Shown one piece after another: positions 26,180-37,073 of a DNA stretch of 64,000 bases. The position numbers and the translations under genes are program-made. The stretch comes from Streptomyces fulvoviolaceus (GTDB lineage Bacteria > Actinomycetota > Actinomycetes > Streptomycetales > Streptomycetaceae). The notes beneath the pieces were generated by a model, which worked only from the letters and a program-made list of their open reading frames with translations, was not told the DNA's origin and did no database searches. Each line of letters starts with the position of its first letter. Positions within the stretch are counted from its first letter, which is position 1. The stretch spans positions 1 to 64,000 of the forward strand of contig NZ_JOEY01000034.1 in assembly GCF_000718165.1 (NCBI RefSeq), in the 5' to 3' direction.

Positions 26180-26813
26180 CGTGGGTATTTCGGTGCTGAT
26201 CGTCGACGACCATCCCGTCGTACGGGACGGCCTGCGCGGCATGTTCGAGTCCGCGCCGGGGTTCACGGTCCTGGGCGAGGCGTCGAACGGCGTCGAGGCG
26301 CTGGAGAGGGCCGCCGCGCTCGACCCCGACGTGATCCTGATGGACCTGCGGATGCCGGGCGGCGGCGGAGTCGACGCGATCGCCGAGCTGACCCGGCGGT
26401 CCGCCCGCTCGAAGGTCCTCGTCCTGACGACGTACGACACCGACTCCGACACCCTGCCCGCCATCGAGGCGGGCGCGACGGGCTATCTGCTGAAGGACGC
26501 CCCGCGCGACGAGCTGTTCACGGCCGTCCGCGCGGCGGCCGAGGGCCGCACGGTGCTGTCCCCGGCCGTCGCCTCCCGTCTGGTCTCCGCGGTCCGTACT
26601 CCCCGGGCTCCCGGCAACGAGCCGCTCTCCGCGCGCGAGCGCGAGGTGCTGGCCCTGGTCGCCAGGGGCACGTCCAACCGCGAGATCGCCCGTGAGCTGT
26701 TCATCAGCGAGGCGACCGTGAAGACCCATCTCACCCACCTGTACGCCAAGTTGGGCGTCAAGGACCGCGCGGCCGCGGTGGCCACGGCGTACGACCGCGG
26801 GATCCTCGGCTAG
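26169..26813 (+). CDS. NarL/LuxR-family response regulator
   Basis: A 214-aa regulator: receiver domain with IVDDHPVVRDG, phospho-acceptor D59 in VILMDLRMPGG and the conserved Lys in GATGYLLKDA, then a LuxR-type HTH (LSAREREVLALVARGTSNRE ... EATVKTHLTHLYAKLGVKDR). It is co-translated with the upstream kinase. It probably activates the ABC-2 exporter operon. Its TAG is directly abutted by the stop of the convergent sulfatase gene. Confidence 0.94.
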   Translation: MTSDVGISVLIVDDHPVVRDGLRGMFESAPGFTVLGEASNGVEALERAAALDPDVILMDLRMPGGGGVDAIAELTRRSARSKVLVLTTYDTDSDTLPAIEAGATGYLLKDAPRDELFTAVRAAAEGRTVLSPAVASRLVSAVRTPRAPGNEPLSAREREVLALVARGTSNREIARELFISEATVKTHLTHLYAKLGVKDRAAAVATAYDRGILG

Positions 26814-28226
26814 CTAGGCGGGCGGGTACGGCAGGAGCCCGTCCGCGATCTTCTCCCAGGCCGCCTTCAGCTCGGCGAGCAACTCCGGCTTGTCGGGGGC
26901 GAGATCGGCCTGTTCGCGGGAGTCGGCGGCCAGGTCGTAGAGGTGATCGGTCTTGGCGTCGTCCTGGTAGTACTTCCAGTCGCCGCGCCTGAGAGCCCGG
27001 TTGGCCCGCACCCGCCAGAACAGGTCCCGTTCCGGCAGTTCCTCGCCCTTGAGCAGGTACCCGGCGAGGCTCGTGCCGTCCAGCGGGTACGCCGGGTCGG
27101 GCCGGGCGCCGCCCACCTCCAGCAGGGTCGCGGTCCAGTCGGGGGAGAAGTTCGGCTCCTGGCTGACCTGGTTGCCGTCGAGGCGGGCGGGCCAGCGCAC
27201 GATGGTGGGCACCCGGATACCGCCCTCCTGGAGGACGAACTTCTCGCCGCTCAGCGGCCACAGGTACGACCAGCGCTCACCGCCGTTGTCGCTCGCGAAC
27301 AGCACCAGCGTGTTCTCCTCCTGCCCGGACCGGCGCAGGGCCGCGAGCACCTCGCCGACGGCCGCGTCCAGACTCTCCACCATCTGCGTGTACTTCTCGA
27401 CGGAGCCGCCGTCGTAGTGGTTGAGCGCCTTGCTGACCTCGGCCTGGGTCTTCGCGGCCCGGACCTTCGCCTCGATCTCGGCGCCGGTCTCCTCGTCGCC
27501 CTCCGCCAGCCACGGCCAGTGCGGGGTGGTGAAGTTGAGGTTCAGCAGCCAGGGCTTGTCGTGGTCCCGGCCGACGTACTCGACGGCCCGCTCGGTGAGG
27601 ACCTCCGTGTAGTACCGCAGGTCCTTGTACTCGGCGTCCCCCTCATAGAGGTCGTAGTCGCCGAGCTGGCCCAGCTTGGAGAAGTACTCCAGCACGCCTC
27701 CGTGGTTGCCGAAGAACTCGTCCCAGCCGGACTTGGTCGGGCTGTAGTCCGGCAGCCAGCCACAGTGCCACTTGCCGATGAGCGCGGTGTCGTAACCGGC
27801 CTTCTTCAACAGGGAGGCGAGTGTGGGGTGGTTCGGGTCGAGCCCCTGCGTCTTGTTGGCGATGGGCTCGGCGAGGCCGCCCGGCGTACGGCCCGGATAC
27901 CGCCCGGTGTACAGACTGAACCGCGTCGGCGAGCAGGTCGCCGACCCCGAGTAGGCATCGGTGAACCGCACGCCCTGCCGGGCCAGCCGGTCCAGGTTCG
28001 GCGTCCTGATGTGCGGCGCGCCGTACGACGACAGGTCGGCCCACCCGAGGTCGTCACCAAGGATGACAAGGATGTTGGGCTGTTTGCCGGAAGCGGCGGA
28101 GGCACGGGCCTTGAAGGGGCGTTCGGCGGGAGCGGCGGCCTCCGCGGCAGCGGCCGTACCGGCGACGGCGGTCACGGCGCCACCGCCGACGAGACCACCG
28201 AAGGCACGGCGGGATATTTCAGGCAT
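26814..28226 (-). CDS. Tat-exported arylsulfatase-type sulfatase
   Basis: A 470-aa type I sulfatase that hydrolyses sulfate esters outside the cell. The N-terminus is a Tat signal (ISRRAFGGLVGGGAVTAVAG). The metal-site Asp pair is in ILGDDLGWADL (residues 55-65). The formylglycine motif CSPTR starts at C98 and needs conversion by a formylglycine-generating enzyme. Later motifs: TALIGKWHCGW, LNLNFTTPHWPW and FASDNGG. ATG 28226 is behind GAGGA and starts the signal peptide. An upstream leader-peptide gene (28304-28399) suggests control by sulfur supply. Substrate not predictable. Confidence 0.93.
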   Translation of the reverse strand: MPEISRRAFGGLVGGGAVTAVAGTAAAAEAAAPAERPFKARASAASGKQPNILVILGDDLGWADLSSYGAPHIRTPNLDRLARQGVRFTDAYSGSATCSPTRFSLYTGRYPGRTPGGLAEPIANKTQGLDPNHPTLASLLKKAGYDTALIGKWHCGWLPDYSPTKSGWDEFFGNHGGVLEYFSKLGQLGDYDLYEGDAEYKDLRYYTEVLTERAVEYVGRDHDKPWLLNLNFTTPHWPWLAEGDEETGAEIEAKVRAAKTQAEVSKALNHYDGGSVEKYTQMVESLDAAVGEVLAALRRSGQEENTLVLFASDNGGERWSYLWPLSGEKFVLQEGGIRVPTIVRWPARLDGNQVSQEPNFSPDWTATLLEVGGARPDPAYPLDGTSLAGYLLKGEELPERDLFWRVRANRALRRGDWKYYQDDAKTDHLYDLAADSREQADLAPDKPELLAELKAAWEKIADGLLPYPPA

Positions 28227-28303
28227 AAGGGATCCTCGGAATCGGCGCACCCGTAGCAACAGGGCACGCCAAAGGGGGAGAAGAAAGGGAGAGGGGCTAC
28301 GGC

Positions 28304-28399
28304 TCAGCGACAGATGGCGCTGGACTGCCGGCATAGATCGACGTGGCGTCGCTCCACGAGCGCGACGAGCGCGCGGGGGTGGTCGGCGGGGAGCCTCAT
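28304..28399 (-). CDS. putative leader peptide of the sulfatase gene (RRHVDL family)
   Basis: A 31-codon frame starting MRLPADHPRALVALV and ending ERRHVDLCRQSSAICR, 77 nt before the sulfatase start on the same strand. The RRHVDL...R.SSA.CR ending is, from memory, the hallmark of the short actinobacterial 'putative leader peptide' family found ahead of sulfur-assimilation genes, where Cys codons near the end are read as a sulfur sensor. An in-frame ATG two codons upstream (28405) is an alternative start. No clear Shine-Dalgarno is visible, so it could be translated from near the mRNA 5' end. Confidence 0.75.
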   Translation of the reverse strand: MRLPADHPRALVALVERRHVDLCRQSSAICR

Positions 28400-28433
28400 G
28401 ACCATGGACGGTGCCAGTTCGACGTGCGGTGCG

Positions 28434-31400
28434 TCAAGGTGCCGCGTGCGCCTCTAGGGCGATGAGGCGCAAGGGATTGTTGATCTTGCTATCGATGTGG
28501 GCGACGGCGAAGATCGCCGCCGTCGTGAGGGCGGCCAGCGTGCCGGTCACGGCCAGGGTCACGGGCCAGCCGAACAGATCCCGGCCCGAGACCAGACCAA
28601 GGAAGCACAGGTAGGTGACACCGGCCATTGCGACGAAGAAGGAAGTCAGCATCATGTACTCCCCCACGTCGGAGTCCATGGAGGATCTGTCGTCGATCCA
28701 GATCCCCCCGAAGAGCCCCGCCACGGCCAGCACGATGACGCTGCCGACCGTGATGGCCAGCCAAGAAGGCCCCCAGAGAGCCATTCCTCCGGGATGCCAG
28801 CCGAAGACTCTGCTCAGCAGACGTGTGGCTCCGAGCCCGATATCGAGGCCCAACAGCGGCAGTCCTGTGGCCCACGCGAGAGCGCTGAATACGCGGGGTG
28901 GTTCGACCTGCTCATTGATCGTGCGCCATCGGGTCTGGTCCGACCCGGCCATATTCGACCACTTGACATGGTTGCCACCGAACCGGACGCTCAGCAGTTT
29001 CGCTTGGACGTGCCACGGGAGCGCCCGCAGGGCGGCCCGCTGCGGGCCCGCGACACCGAAGCGTTCGAGGAGTACGTCACGCAGCGGTTCCAGAAGGGAT
29101 CGGCCCGTCTCGGTTGCGGCCTCTTCCTCACGCCAGAGCCGGTGGAGTGCAAGCCGCAGGGAGTGGTCACTGACTGGGTCCGGTTGCATGTAGAAGCGCA
29201 TGTTGGAGCGTGAGCTGCCCCTGATTCCGTCGGCAATCTCCTGCCAGGCCTCCTGATCATCGCCCGAGGGCGGAGTCCCGAACGGAGCACAGGCGAACAG
29301 CGGTATCCCGATGTAGGGATGGATGCCGGGGACCTCTCCGGCGGCGTCCAGGGCGCCATGGTCCATCAGCCAGGCGGCCCGGGCTGCCAGGGCCTGCAGT
29401 ACACCGGTGGGCCGGAAGGCCTCTCCGATCCAGAGGTGCTGATCGTGCTGCGAGGCGTTCGGAGGCAGCACGAAGTCGGTGAGTGCGTTGCGTACGTCCG
29501 GATTGCGCATCAGGGCGGCCAGATGCCAGGCGGCCGCGCTCGCCGTGTCGGACGCGAAGGCGGGGCGGAAGCCGTCCGCCCCGGTCCAGAGCAGCCCGGC
29601 CAGCCGCAGCGCCGCCGCCGGAGTCCCCACGGCGCCCAGCGAACGCACGGCCCATGTCTCACCCCGTTCCGCCGCCCGGGCCAGCGCGGGCACCGCCACG
29701 TCGCCCATCGCCTGGAGTGCCGCGCGAGCCTCGTCGTCCTCGAGTTGGGCGAGGGTCGCGGCGGCTTCCTGTCGGCCGGAGACGATCAGGGCGCGCACCG
29801 CGGCCGAGCGGCGTGGGGTGAGCGGTCCCCGGGCGGTGCCGATGAGCGCCTCGCGCACGCGCCGCCCCCGCAGCCCGCTGCTCGCGGCCAGAGCGCCGAA
29901 CCCCTTGGCGACGTCCCCCTCCGTGTCGCCCGGGGTGCCGAGCCGTTCCAGGAAGAAGGTGAGGATCTCCTCCGCGAGCGATTCCTCGATGTGGACCGCG
30001 TCGGCCAGACACTGCAGGGCCAGCACCTTCCGCCACATGTCGGTGTCCTCGAAGACCTCGCGCACCACCGGGGTGCAGTCGAGGTGCGTGACCGCGCACC
30101 ACATGCGGACGGTCTCCCGCCACGGCTGCGGGGCGCGCCGGTAGTGCTCCATCAACTGCTGTCCGTCGGTGCGCAGTTCACAGGCGGCGAGGTATTCCAG
30201 CAGGGTGAGGTGGGTGAACTGGTAGTGCCGTCCGCGGTCGATGTCCTTGAGGAGTTCGCTGCGCGCGACGATCTCGTTCAGCATGCCCTGGAGGTGGGGG
30301 CTGCGCTCCAGGTCGAAGCCGGGCAGCAGCGCCTCGATCACGGTCTCGAACTGGGCGCGAGTGATCTCCTGCCGGTCGCCTCGTGCCGACGACGCGCTCA
30401 GCTGGGCCAGGGCGAGCCGCTGCAGGACCAGGGTCTTGCGTCCGGCCCGGTAGGTACCGATCGCCTCGCTGCGGTTGAGCAGCCGGTCCCGGTCCAGCAG
30501 ATGGGCCACCGCCATCTCGTAGAACGAGGCGCGTGAGTTGGGCAGCGGCCCCACGCTCTCGGGGCGGTCGCCGGACTGTAGGTACGCGATCATGGTCAGC
30601 ATCAGGGGACTGCGCGCGAGCACCTTCAGCTCGGGATCCTCCTGGAGCGCCTGGAAGATCCGTGCCGCCGTCACCTGATCCTTGAGGTCGGGCCACTTGG
30701 ACAGGAAGCGCAGGATCGAGACGTCGTCGAACTCGGCGACGTGCACCTCTTGGTGGAAGACGTCCTGCAACTGCTGCTCGTAGGCCGCGGTCCGGCACGA
30801 GACGACCATGGTGCATTCGGTGTAGTGCACCGCGAAGTCCCTGAGTTCCCTGACCACGCGCTCGAAGTGGTCGGTGCCCACCTCGTCCAGGCCGTCGAAG
30901 AACACCCGCAGTCCGCCCGTCTCCAGGCGTGTCCGCAGCATGTCGGCGGCCCTCGCCTTGGAGATGCCGGCGTTCTCGAACCGCCTTGCGATGAGCTCCT
31001 CGAACGGCTCCTGCGCCGTGTTGCACGTGTGCAGGTGCACGATGACGGGCAGTTCCCTGTCGTCCTTGCCCTCGGCCCAGTTCAGCAGCTCGTGCTTGAG
31101 CAACAGTGACTTGCCGGCACCCGGGGCGCCGAGCAGCATGGTCCGGTGATGGGCGCGCAACAGGGCGGTGGCGTCGCCGCGCCCGCCGTCCACCTCGCAC
31201 TGGAGCGGCACATAGACGTCCCGCAGGCCGGGGGCCGCCTGGCCGCTGCTGCCCGATGCCTGGGAGAGTCCCAGCCGCACCTTGGAGTTCTCGGCCCTGA
31301 CCTGGTTCCGGTAGCGCTGCAGTTTCCGGCCGCCGACGGGGCGCAGTCGCCGGTACAGCCTTCCGGCGGCCCCCGGTGTCGCCTTCGCCGCGTCGCCCGC

Positions 31401-31499
31401 CAGCGTCGTGAAGTACGGCCGTGCCACGAAAAGGAGGAAGGCCAGCGCAGCGACCCCGCCGATTCCGTATGGCAGCAGCTTGTCGATCTGTCCGCTCAC
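28434..31499 (-). CDS. membrane-anchored NACHT NTPase
   Basis: A 1021-aa STAND NTPase. Residues 10-27 are a transmembrane helix (YGIGGVAALAFLLFVA). The NACHT domain follows with Walker A GAPGAGKS (124-131), Walker B LRVFFDGLDEV (about 198-207) and the sensor region VVSCRTAAYE. FTHLTLLEYLAACEL marks the NACHT winged-helix end. Residues of about 520-760 look like alpha-helical HEAT-like repeats (AALQAMGDVAVPALARAAER). The C-terminus adds three or four more TM helices (WLAITVGSVIVLAVAGLF; LTSFFVAMAGVTYLCFL; VTLAVTGTLAALTTAAIF). NACHT proteins act as stress or phage sensors; membrane helices at both ends suggest a membrane-acting effector, but this is inference. GTG 31499 lacks a clear Shine-Dalgarno. 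Confidence 0.85.
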   Translation of the reverse strand: MSGQIDKLLPYGIGGVAALAFLLFVARPYFTTLAGDAAKATPGAAGRLYRRLRPVGGRKLQRYRNQVRAENSKVRLGLSQASGSSGQAAPGLRDVYVPLQCEVDGGRGDATALLRAHHRTMLLGAPGAGKSLLLKHELLNWAEGKDDRELPVIVHLHTCNTAQEPFEELIARRFENAGISKARAADMLRTRLETGGLRVFFDGLDEVGTDHFERVVRELRDFAVHYTECTMVVSCRTAAYEQQLQDVFHQEVHVAEFDDVSILRFLSKWPDLKDQVTAARIFQALQEDPELKVLARSPLMLTMIAYLQSGDRPESVGPLPNSRASFYEMAVAHLLDRDRLLNRSEAIGTYRAGRKTLVLQRLALAQLSASSARGDRQEITRAQFETVIEALLPGFDLERSPHLQGMLNEIVARSELLKDIDRGRHYQFTHLTLLEYLAACELRTDGQQLMEHYRRAPQPWRETVRMWCAVTHLDCTPVVREVFEDTDMWRKVLALQCLADAVHIEESLAEEILTFFLERLGTPGDTEGDVAKGFGALAASSGLRGRRVREALIGTARGPLTPRRSAAVRALIVSGRQEAAATLAQLEDDEARAALQAMGDVAVPALARAAERGETWAVRSLGAVGTPAAALRLAGLLWTGADGFRPAFASDTASAAAWHLAALMRNPDVRNALTDFVLPPNASQHDQHLWIGEAFRPTGVLQALAARAAWLMDHGALDAAGEVPGIHPYIGIPLFACAPFGTPPSGDDQEAWQEIADGIRGSSRSNMRFYMQPDPVSDHSLRLALHRLWREEEAATETGRSLLEPLRDVLLERFGVAGPQRAALRALPWHVQAKLLSVRFGGNHVKWSNMAGSDQTRWRTINEQVEPPRVFSALAWATGLPLLGLDIGLGATRLLSRVFGWHPGGMALWGPSWLAITVGSVIVLAVAGLFGGIWIDDRSSMDSDVGEYMMLTSFFVAMAGVTYLCFLGLVSGRDLFGWPVTLAVTGTLAALTTAAIFAVAHIDSKINNPLRLIALEAHAAP

Positions 31500-31586
31500 G
31501 CGAGGAGGGTATCGGTGTGTATATGCCCCCTGAACTGCCTTTTCATAAAAGGGTGTTGGCGAAATTCCGACCCGATGTCACACCCG

Positions 31587-33839
<2,253 letters not shown>

Positions 33840-33949
33840 CTCTGTCAGCCTCCCACGGCTCGTGGAACGACGGTTAGAAGGGCGTACGGCGTCCCGGCCG
33901 CGGCACCCCCCTCACGTCGTCCTCCCCACTGTTCTGCCCAGCACTTGCC

Positions 33950-34117
33950 CAAGCGACCCCGGGGAAGTGCAGGCACGCCCCCACGACGCCCGGCACGCAC
34001 TCTCGCCGCACCGGTCAAAGGCCCCGCGTGACTCCGCCACGAGGACCTTCGTCCGGCACGCCGAGAGCACGCACCGAACGCCACGGGAACGCACCTGCAC
34101 TTCCCCGAGGCCGCTTG
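33950..34117. repeat. distant inverted repeat in the glgX / L,D-transpeptidase divergent gap
   Basis: CAAGCGACCCCGGGGAAGTG+CAGG at 33950-33973 recurs inverted at 34094-34117 with 21 of 24 matches, about 120 bp apart. It occupies much of the 320-bp gap 33840-34159, in which I see no gene or clear promoter. It could be paired operators or a decayed element. Confidence 0.55.
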
Positions 34118-34159
34118 CGCTCACGTTTCCCCGGGGCGGGCCCGGTCGTTGGGCACCCC

Positions 34160-35374
34160 GTGAGGCATGCACAAGGGCGCGCGCGGCGCGTGGGGGCCGC
34201 ACTGGCCGCCGTACTGACATGGGCAGGACTGCTGGCGGGCTGTACTTCGGGCGGCGGTGGAATCGACGAGGCGCTGGGGAGACCCCCGGCGCCCGAGGAC
34301 GTCATCCGGATCGTCCCGGACGACCAGACCAAGGGAGTGTCACCCGAGGAGAAGCTCCGGGTCCGAGTGCCCAGCGGGCGCCTGGAGTCGGTGAAGGTCG
34401 TCAAGTCCCAGGACGCACAGGAGTCCCCGGTGCCCGGGCACATCTCCGACGACGGCCTGCGCTGGGAGCCCGACGAGGAGAAACTCGCGCTGGCCGCCAA
34501 GTACACGGTCGACGCCGTGGCCTTGGACGGTCACGGGCGGCGGTCCGCGCGGCACACCACCTTCACCACGTACGTCCCGGAGGAGCGCTTCATCGGGTAC
34601 GTCACCCCCGAGAACCGCTCCACCGTCGGCACCGGGATGATCGTCTCCCTGGAGTTCAACCGGGAGATCGAGGACCGCGCCGCCGTCGAACGCGCCGTCC
34701 ATGTCACCGCGAAGCCGCCCGTCGAGATCCGCCCGCACTGGTTCGCCAAGGGCCGCCTCGACTTCCGTCCCGAGCAGTACTGGAAGCCCGGCACCCGGGT
34801 CACGGTCTCGCTCAGACTGCGCGACGTGGAAGGGGCGCCCGGGGTCTACGGGCTCCAGTACAAGACGTTCTCCTTCACCGTCGGCCGCAGCCAGGTCTCC
34901 CTCGTCGACGCGGCCGAACACACCATGCAGGTCCGGCGCGACGGCGAGCTCCTCGCCACCGTGCCGATCACGGCCGGCGCCCCGAAGACCACGACGTACA
35001 ACGGCAGGATGGTCGTCACCGAGATGCTGGAAGTGACCCGCATGAACAGCCGCACGGTCGGCTTCGGCGGCGAGTACGACATCCCGGACGTCCCGCACGC
35101 CCTGCGCCTCACCGACTCCGGCACCTTCCTGCACGGCAACTACTGGGCGCCGAACGCCCCTGGCAAGGTCAATGTCAGCCATGGCTGCGTGGGTCTGAGG
35201 GACGTGAAGGGGGGCAGTTCGGACACGCCCGCGGGCTGGTTCTTCGACCGCAGCCTCATCGGTGACGTCGTCGAGGTCGTCCACAGCAATGACAAAAAGG
35301 TCGCTCCTGACAACGGCCTCGGAGGGTGGAATATGGGATGGAAGGAGTGGAAGGCGGGCAGCGTGGTGAAGTAA
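34160..35374 (+). CDS. L,D-transpeptidase lipoprotein with Ig-like domains (first of two)
   Basis: A 404-aa cell-wall enzyme. The signal ends in a lipobox, LTWAGLLAGC. Two Ig-like (bacterial LDT Ig) domains follow: IRIVPDDQTKGVSPEEKLRV and FIGYVTPENRSTVGTGMIVS. The YkuD catalytic domain has GTFLHGNYW and SHGCVGLRD, where the Cys is the nucleophile, and a C-terminal Trp-rich tail (GGWNMGWKEWK). It makes 3-3 cross-links in peptidoglycan or attaches proteins. The start is uncertain: GTG 34160 gives a compact signal peptide but has a weak Shine-Dalgarno; GTG 34190 is possible. It is paired with a homologue immediately downstream. Confidence 0.9.
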   Translation: MRHAQGRARRVGAALAAVLTWAGLLAGCTSGGGGIDEALGRPPAPEDVIRIVPDDQTKGVSPEEKLRVRVPSGRLESVKVVKSQDAQESPVPGHISDDGLRWEPDEEKLALAAKYTVDAVALDGHGRRSARHTTFTTYVPEERFIGYVTPENRSTVGTGMIVSLEFNREIEDRAAVERAVHVTAKPPVEIRPHWFAKGRLDFRPEQYWKPGTRVTVSLRLRDVEGAPGVYGLQYKTFSFTVGRSQVSLVDAAEHTMQVRRDGELLATVPITAGAPKTTTYNGRMVVTEMLEVTRMNSRTVGFGGEYDIPDVPHALRLTDSGTFLHGNYWAPNAPGKVNVSHGCVGLRDVKGGSSDTPAGWFFDRSLIGDVVEVVHSNDKKVAPDNGLGGWNMGWKEWKAGSVVK

Positions 35375-35545
35375 CCAGGTGGGGACGGGATGAGGGCCTC
35401 GGACGGGCGAGCGCGGTTGGGACCGAACGGTGACAATCGCACCCCGCCGACGGCCCTGATCTTGCGGTTAATATGCGCCAACAGCGCGGGATGCGTAGGG
35501 GTGGCGGGCCCGGACCAGGCCCGGCGAGGGGAGAAGGACTTGAAC

Positions 35546-36799
35546 GTGCGACCGATATCGGGGGCGTCGGTTGACGCGCGGGGGCATGGCCGTAAGGCGC
35601 TGTTGGCGCTTGCGTCGGGAGTGCTGCTGATCGCTGTCACCGCGTGCGGCGGGGGCGGTGGCTCGGACGCCGCGTCCGACGCGAAGGACAAGGGCAAGGA
35701 CTCCTCCCAGGCGGAGACCAAGCAGTCGGAGGCGGTCGTCTCCATAGCCCCGAAGAACGGCGCGAAGTCCGTCGACACCAGCGGCGCGCTCAAGGTCGGC
35801 GCCGCCAAGGGCACGCTGACCGAGGTCTCGGTCAAGGACGGCAAGGGCACCGAGATAGCCGGGAAGATCACCGGCGGGGGCGCCGCCTGGACGCCGTCCA
35901 CGCATCTCGCCTCCGGCACCAAGTACACCGTGCACGCGGTCGCCAAGGACTCCGAGGGCCGTACGGCCGCCGAGGACTCCAGCTTCACCACCCTCACCCC
36001 GCAGAACACCTTCGTCGGCAACTTCACGCCCGAGGACGGCTCCAAGGTCGGCGTCGGAATGCCGTTCTCGATCCGCTTCACCCGGGGTATCACCCACCCC
36101 GAGGACGTCGAGAAGGCCATCACCATCAAGACCGAGCCGGCCGTCGAGGTCGCGGGCCACTGGTTCGGCAACGACCGCCTCGACTTCCGTCCCGAGAAGT
36201 ACTGGAAGGAAGGCACCAAGGTCACCGTCGGGCTCAACCTCGACGGTGTCGAGGGCCGCGACGGCGTCTACGGCGACCAGACCAAGACCGTCTCCTTCAC
36301 CATCGGCCGCAACCAGGTCTCCGTGGTCGACGCCAAGAAGCTCACGATGAAGGTCATGCAGGACGGCAAGGTCGTCAAGACCATCCCGGTCACCACCGGC
36401 AAGCCCGGCATGGAGACCTGGAACGGCCAGATGGTCATCAGCGAGCGCCTCACGGTGACCCGTATGAACGGCGCGACGGTCGGCTACACCGACGCCGAGG
36501 GCAAGGGCGAGTACGACATCAAGGACGTACCGCACGCCATGCGCCTGACCAACTCCGGCACCTTCATCCACGGCAACTACTGGGGCGGCGGCGCCTTCGG
36601 CAACTACAACGCCAGCCACGGCTGCATCGGCCTGCGCGACGTCCAGGGCGGCTACGACAGCGGCGTGCCGGCCGCGTGGTTCTTCAACCACTCGATGATC
36701 GGCGACGTGGTGGTCGTGAAGAACTCCGACGACGCGACGGTCGCCGCGGACAACGGCTTCAACGGCTGGAACATGTCGTGGGAGAAGTGGAAGGCGTAA
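35546..36799 (+). CDS. L,D-transpeptidase lipoprotein with Ig-like domains (second of two)
   Basis: A 417-aa paralogue of the preceding gene. Lipobox LLIAVTAC, then a Gly/Ser/Asp linker, two Ig-like domains (VSIAPKNGAKSVDTS; FVGNFTPEDGSKVGVGMPFS) and a YkuD domain with GTFIHGNYWGG and the nucleophile in SHGCIGLRD. C-terminus FNGWNMSWEKWKA. GTG 35546 has GAAGGA 6 nt upstream; an in-frame TTG six bases earlier is less well placed. Followed by a strong hairpin terminator. The pair probably duplicated and may differ in timing or substrate. Confidence 0.94.
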   Translation: MRPISGASVDARGHGRKALLALASGVLLIAVTACGGGGGSDAASDAKDKGKDSSQAETKQSEAVVSIAPKNGAKSVDTSGALKVGAAKGTLTEVSVKDGKGTEIAGKITGGGAAWTPSTHLASGTKYTVHAVAKDSEGRTAAEDSSFTTLTPQNTFVGNFTPEDGSKVGVGMPFSIRFTRGITHPEDVEKAITIKTEPAVEVAGHWFGNDRLDFRPEKYWKEGTKVTVGLNLDGVEGRDGVYGDQTKTVSFTIGRNQVSVVDAKKLTMKVMQDGKVVKTIPVTTGKPGMETWNGQMVISERLTVTRMNGATVGYTDAEGKGEYDIKDVPHAMRLTNSGTFIHGNYWGGGAFGNYNASHGCIGLRDVQGGYDSGVPAAWFFNHSMIGDVVVVKNSDDATVAADNGFNGWNMSWEKWKA

Positions 36800-36816
36800 G
36801 TCTTACGGCGACGTCA

Positions 36817-36848
36817 CGGCCCCGGTGCGAGGTACGGCACCGGGGCCG
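36817..36848 (+). terminator. terminator after the second L,D-transpeptidase gene
   Basis: A perfect 12-bp stem CGGCCCCGGTGC / GCACCGGGGCCG with an 8-nt loop, 18 nt after the stop codon. No U-tract. Confidence 0.75.
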
Positions 36849-36853
36849 CTGCC

Positions 36854-37061
36854 GTCAGTCCGCGTGCCGTGTCTGCCTGGGGGCGACCCCCGGACCCCCG
36901 GACCCCCCGGACCTCCCGGACCCCCAGACCCCCGGCCGAGTGTGAGCGACCGCACCCGGCCGGTTGCCGTTAGTCCCCGTGCTGTGTCTGTCTGGGGGCA
37001 ACCCCCAGACCCCCGGCCGAGTGTGAGCGACCGCACCCGGCCGGTTGCCGTTAGTCCCCGT
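36854..37061. repeat. 81-bp-period direct repeat before the enoyl-CoA hydratase gene
   Basis: A 60-bp block starting CCCCCAGACCCCCGGCCGAG occurs identically at 36921-36980 and 37002-37061, 81 bp apart. A diverged third copy of the left part (GTCAGTCCGCGTGCCGTGTC) begins at 36854. GGGGG and CCCCC arms can pair. The last copy ends 13 nt before the hydratase ATG, so the repeat is in its 5' region. Confidence 0.8.
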
Positions 37062-37073
37062 TAACCTGCTGGC

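Noticed and set aside
31500..31586. Promoter or small gene between the NACHT gene and glgX
   Set aside because: Only 87 bp, with no hairpin, convincing -10/-35 boxes or coding signal.
36854..37061. Possible CRISPR-like or att-site pair
   Set aside because: Two long 60-bp copies with a short related spacer, no integrase gene and no tRNA nearby.
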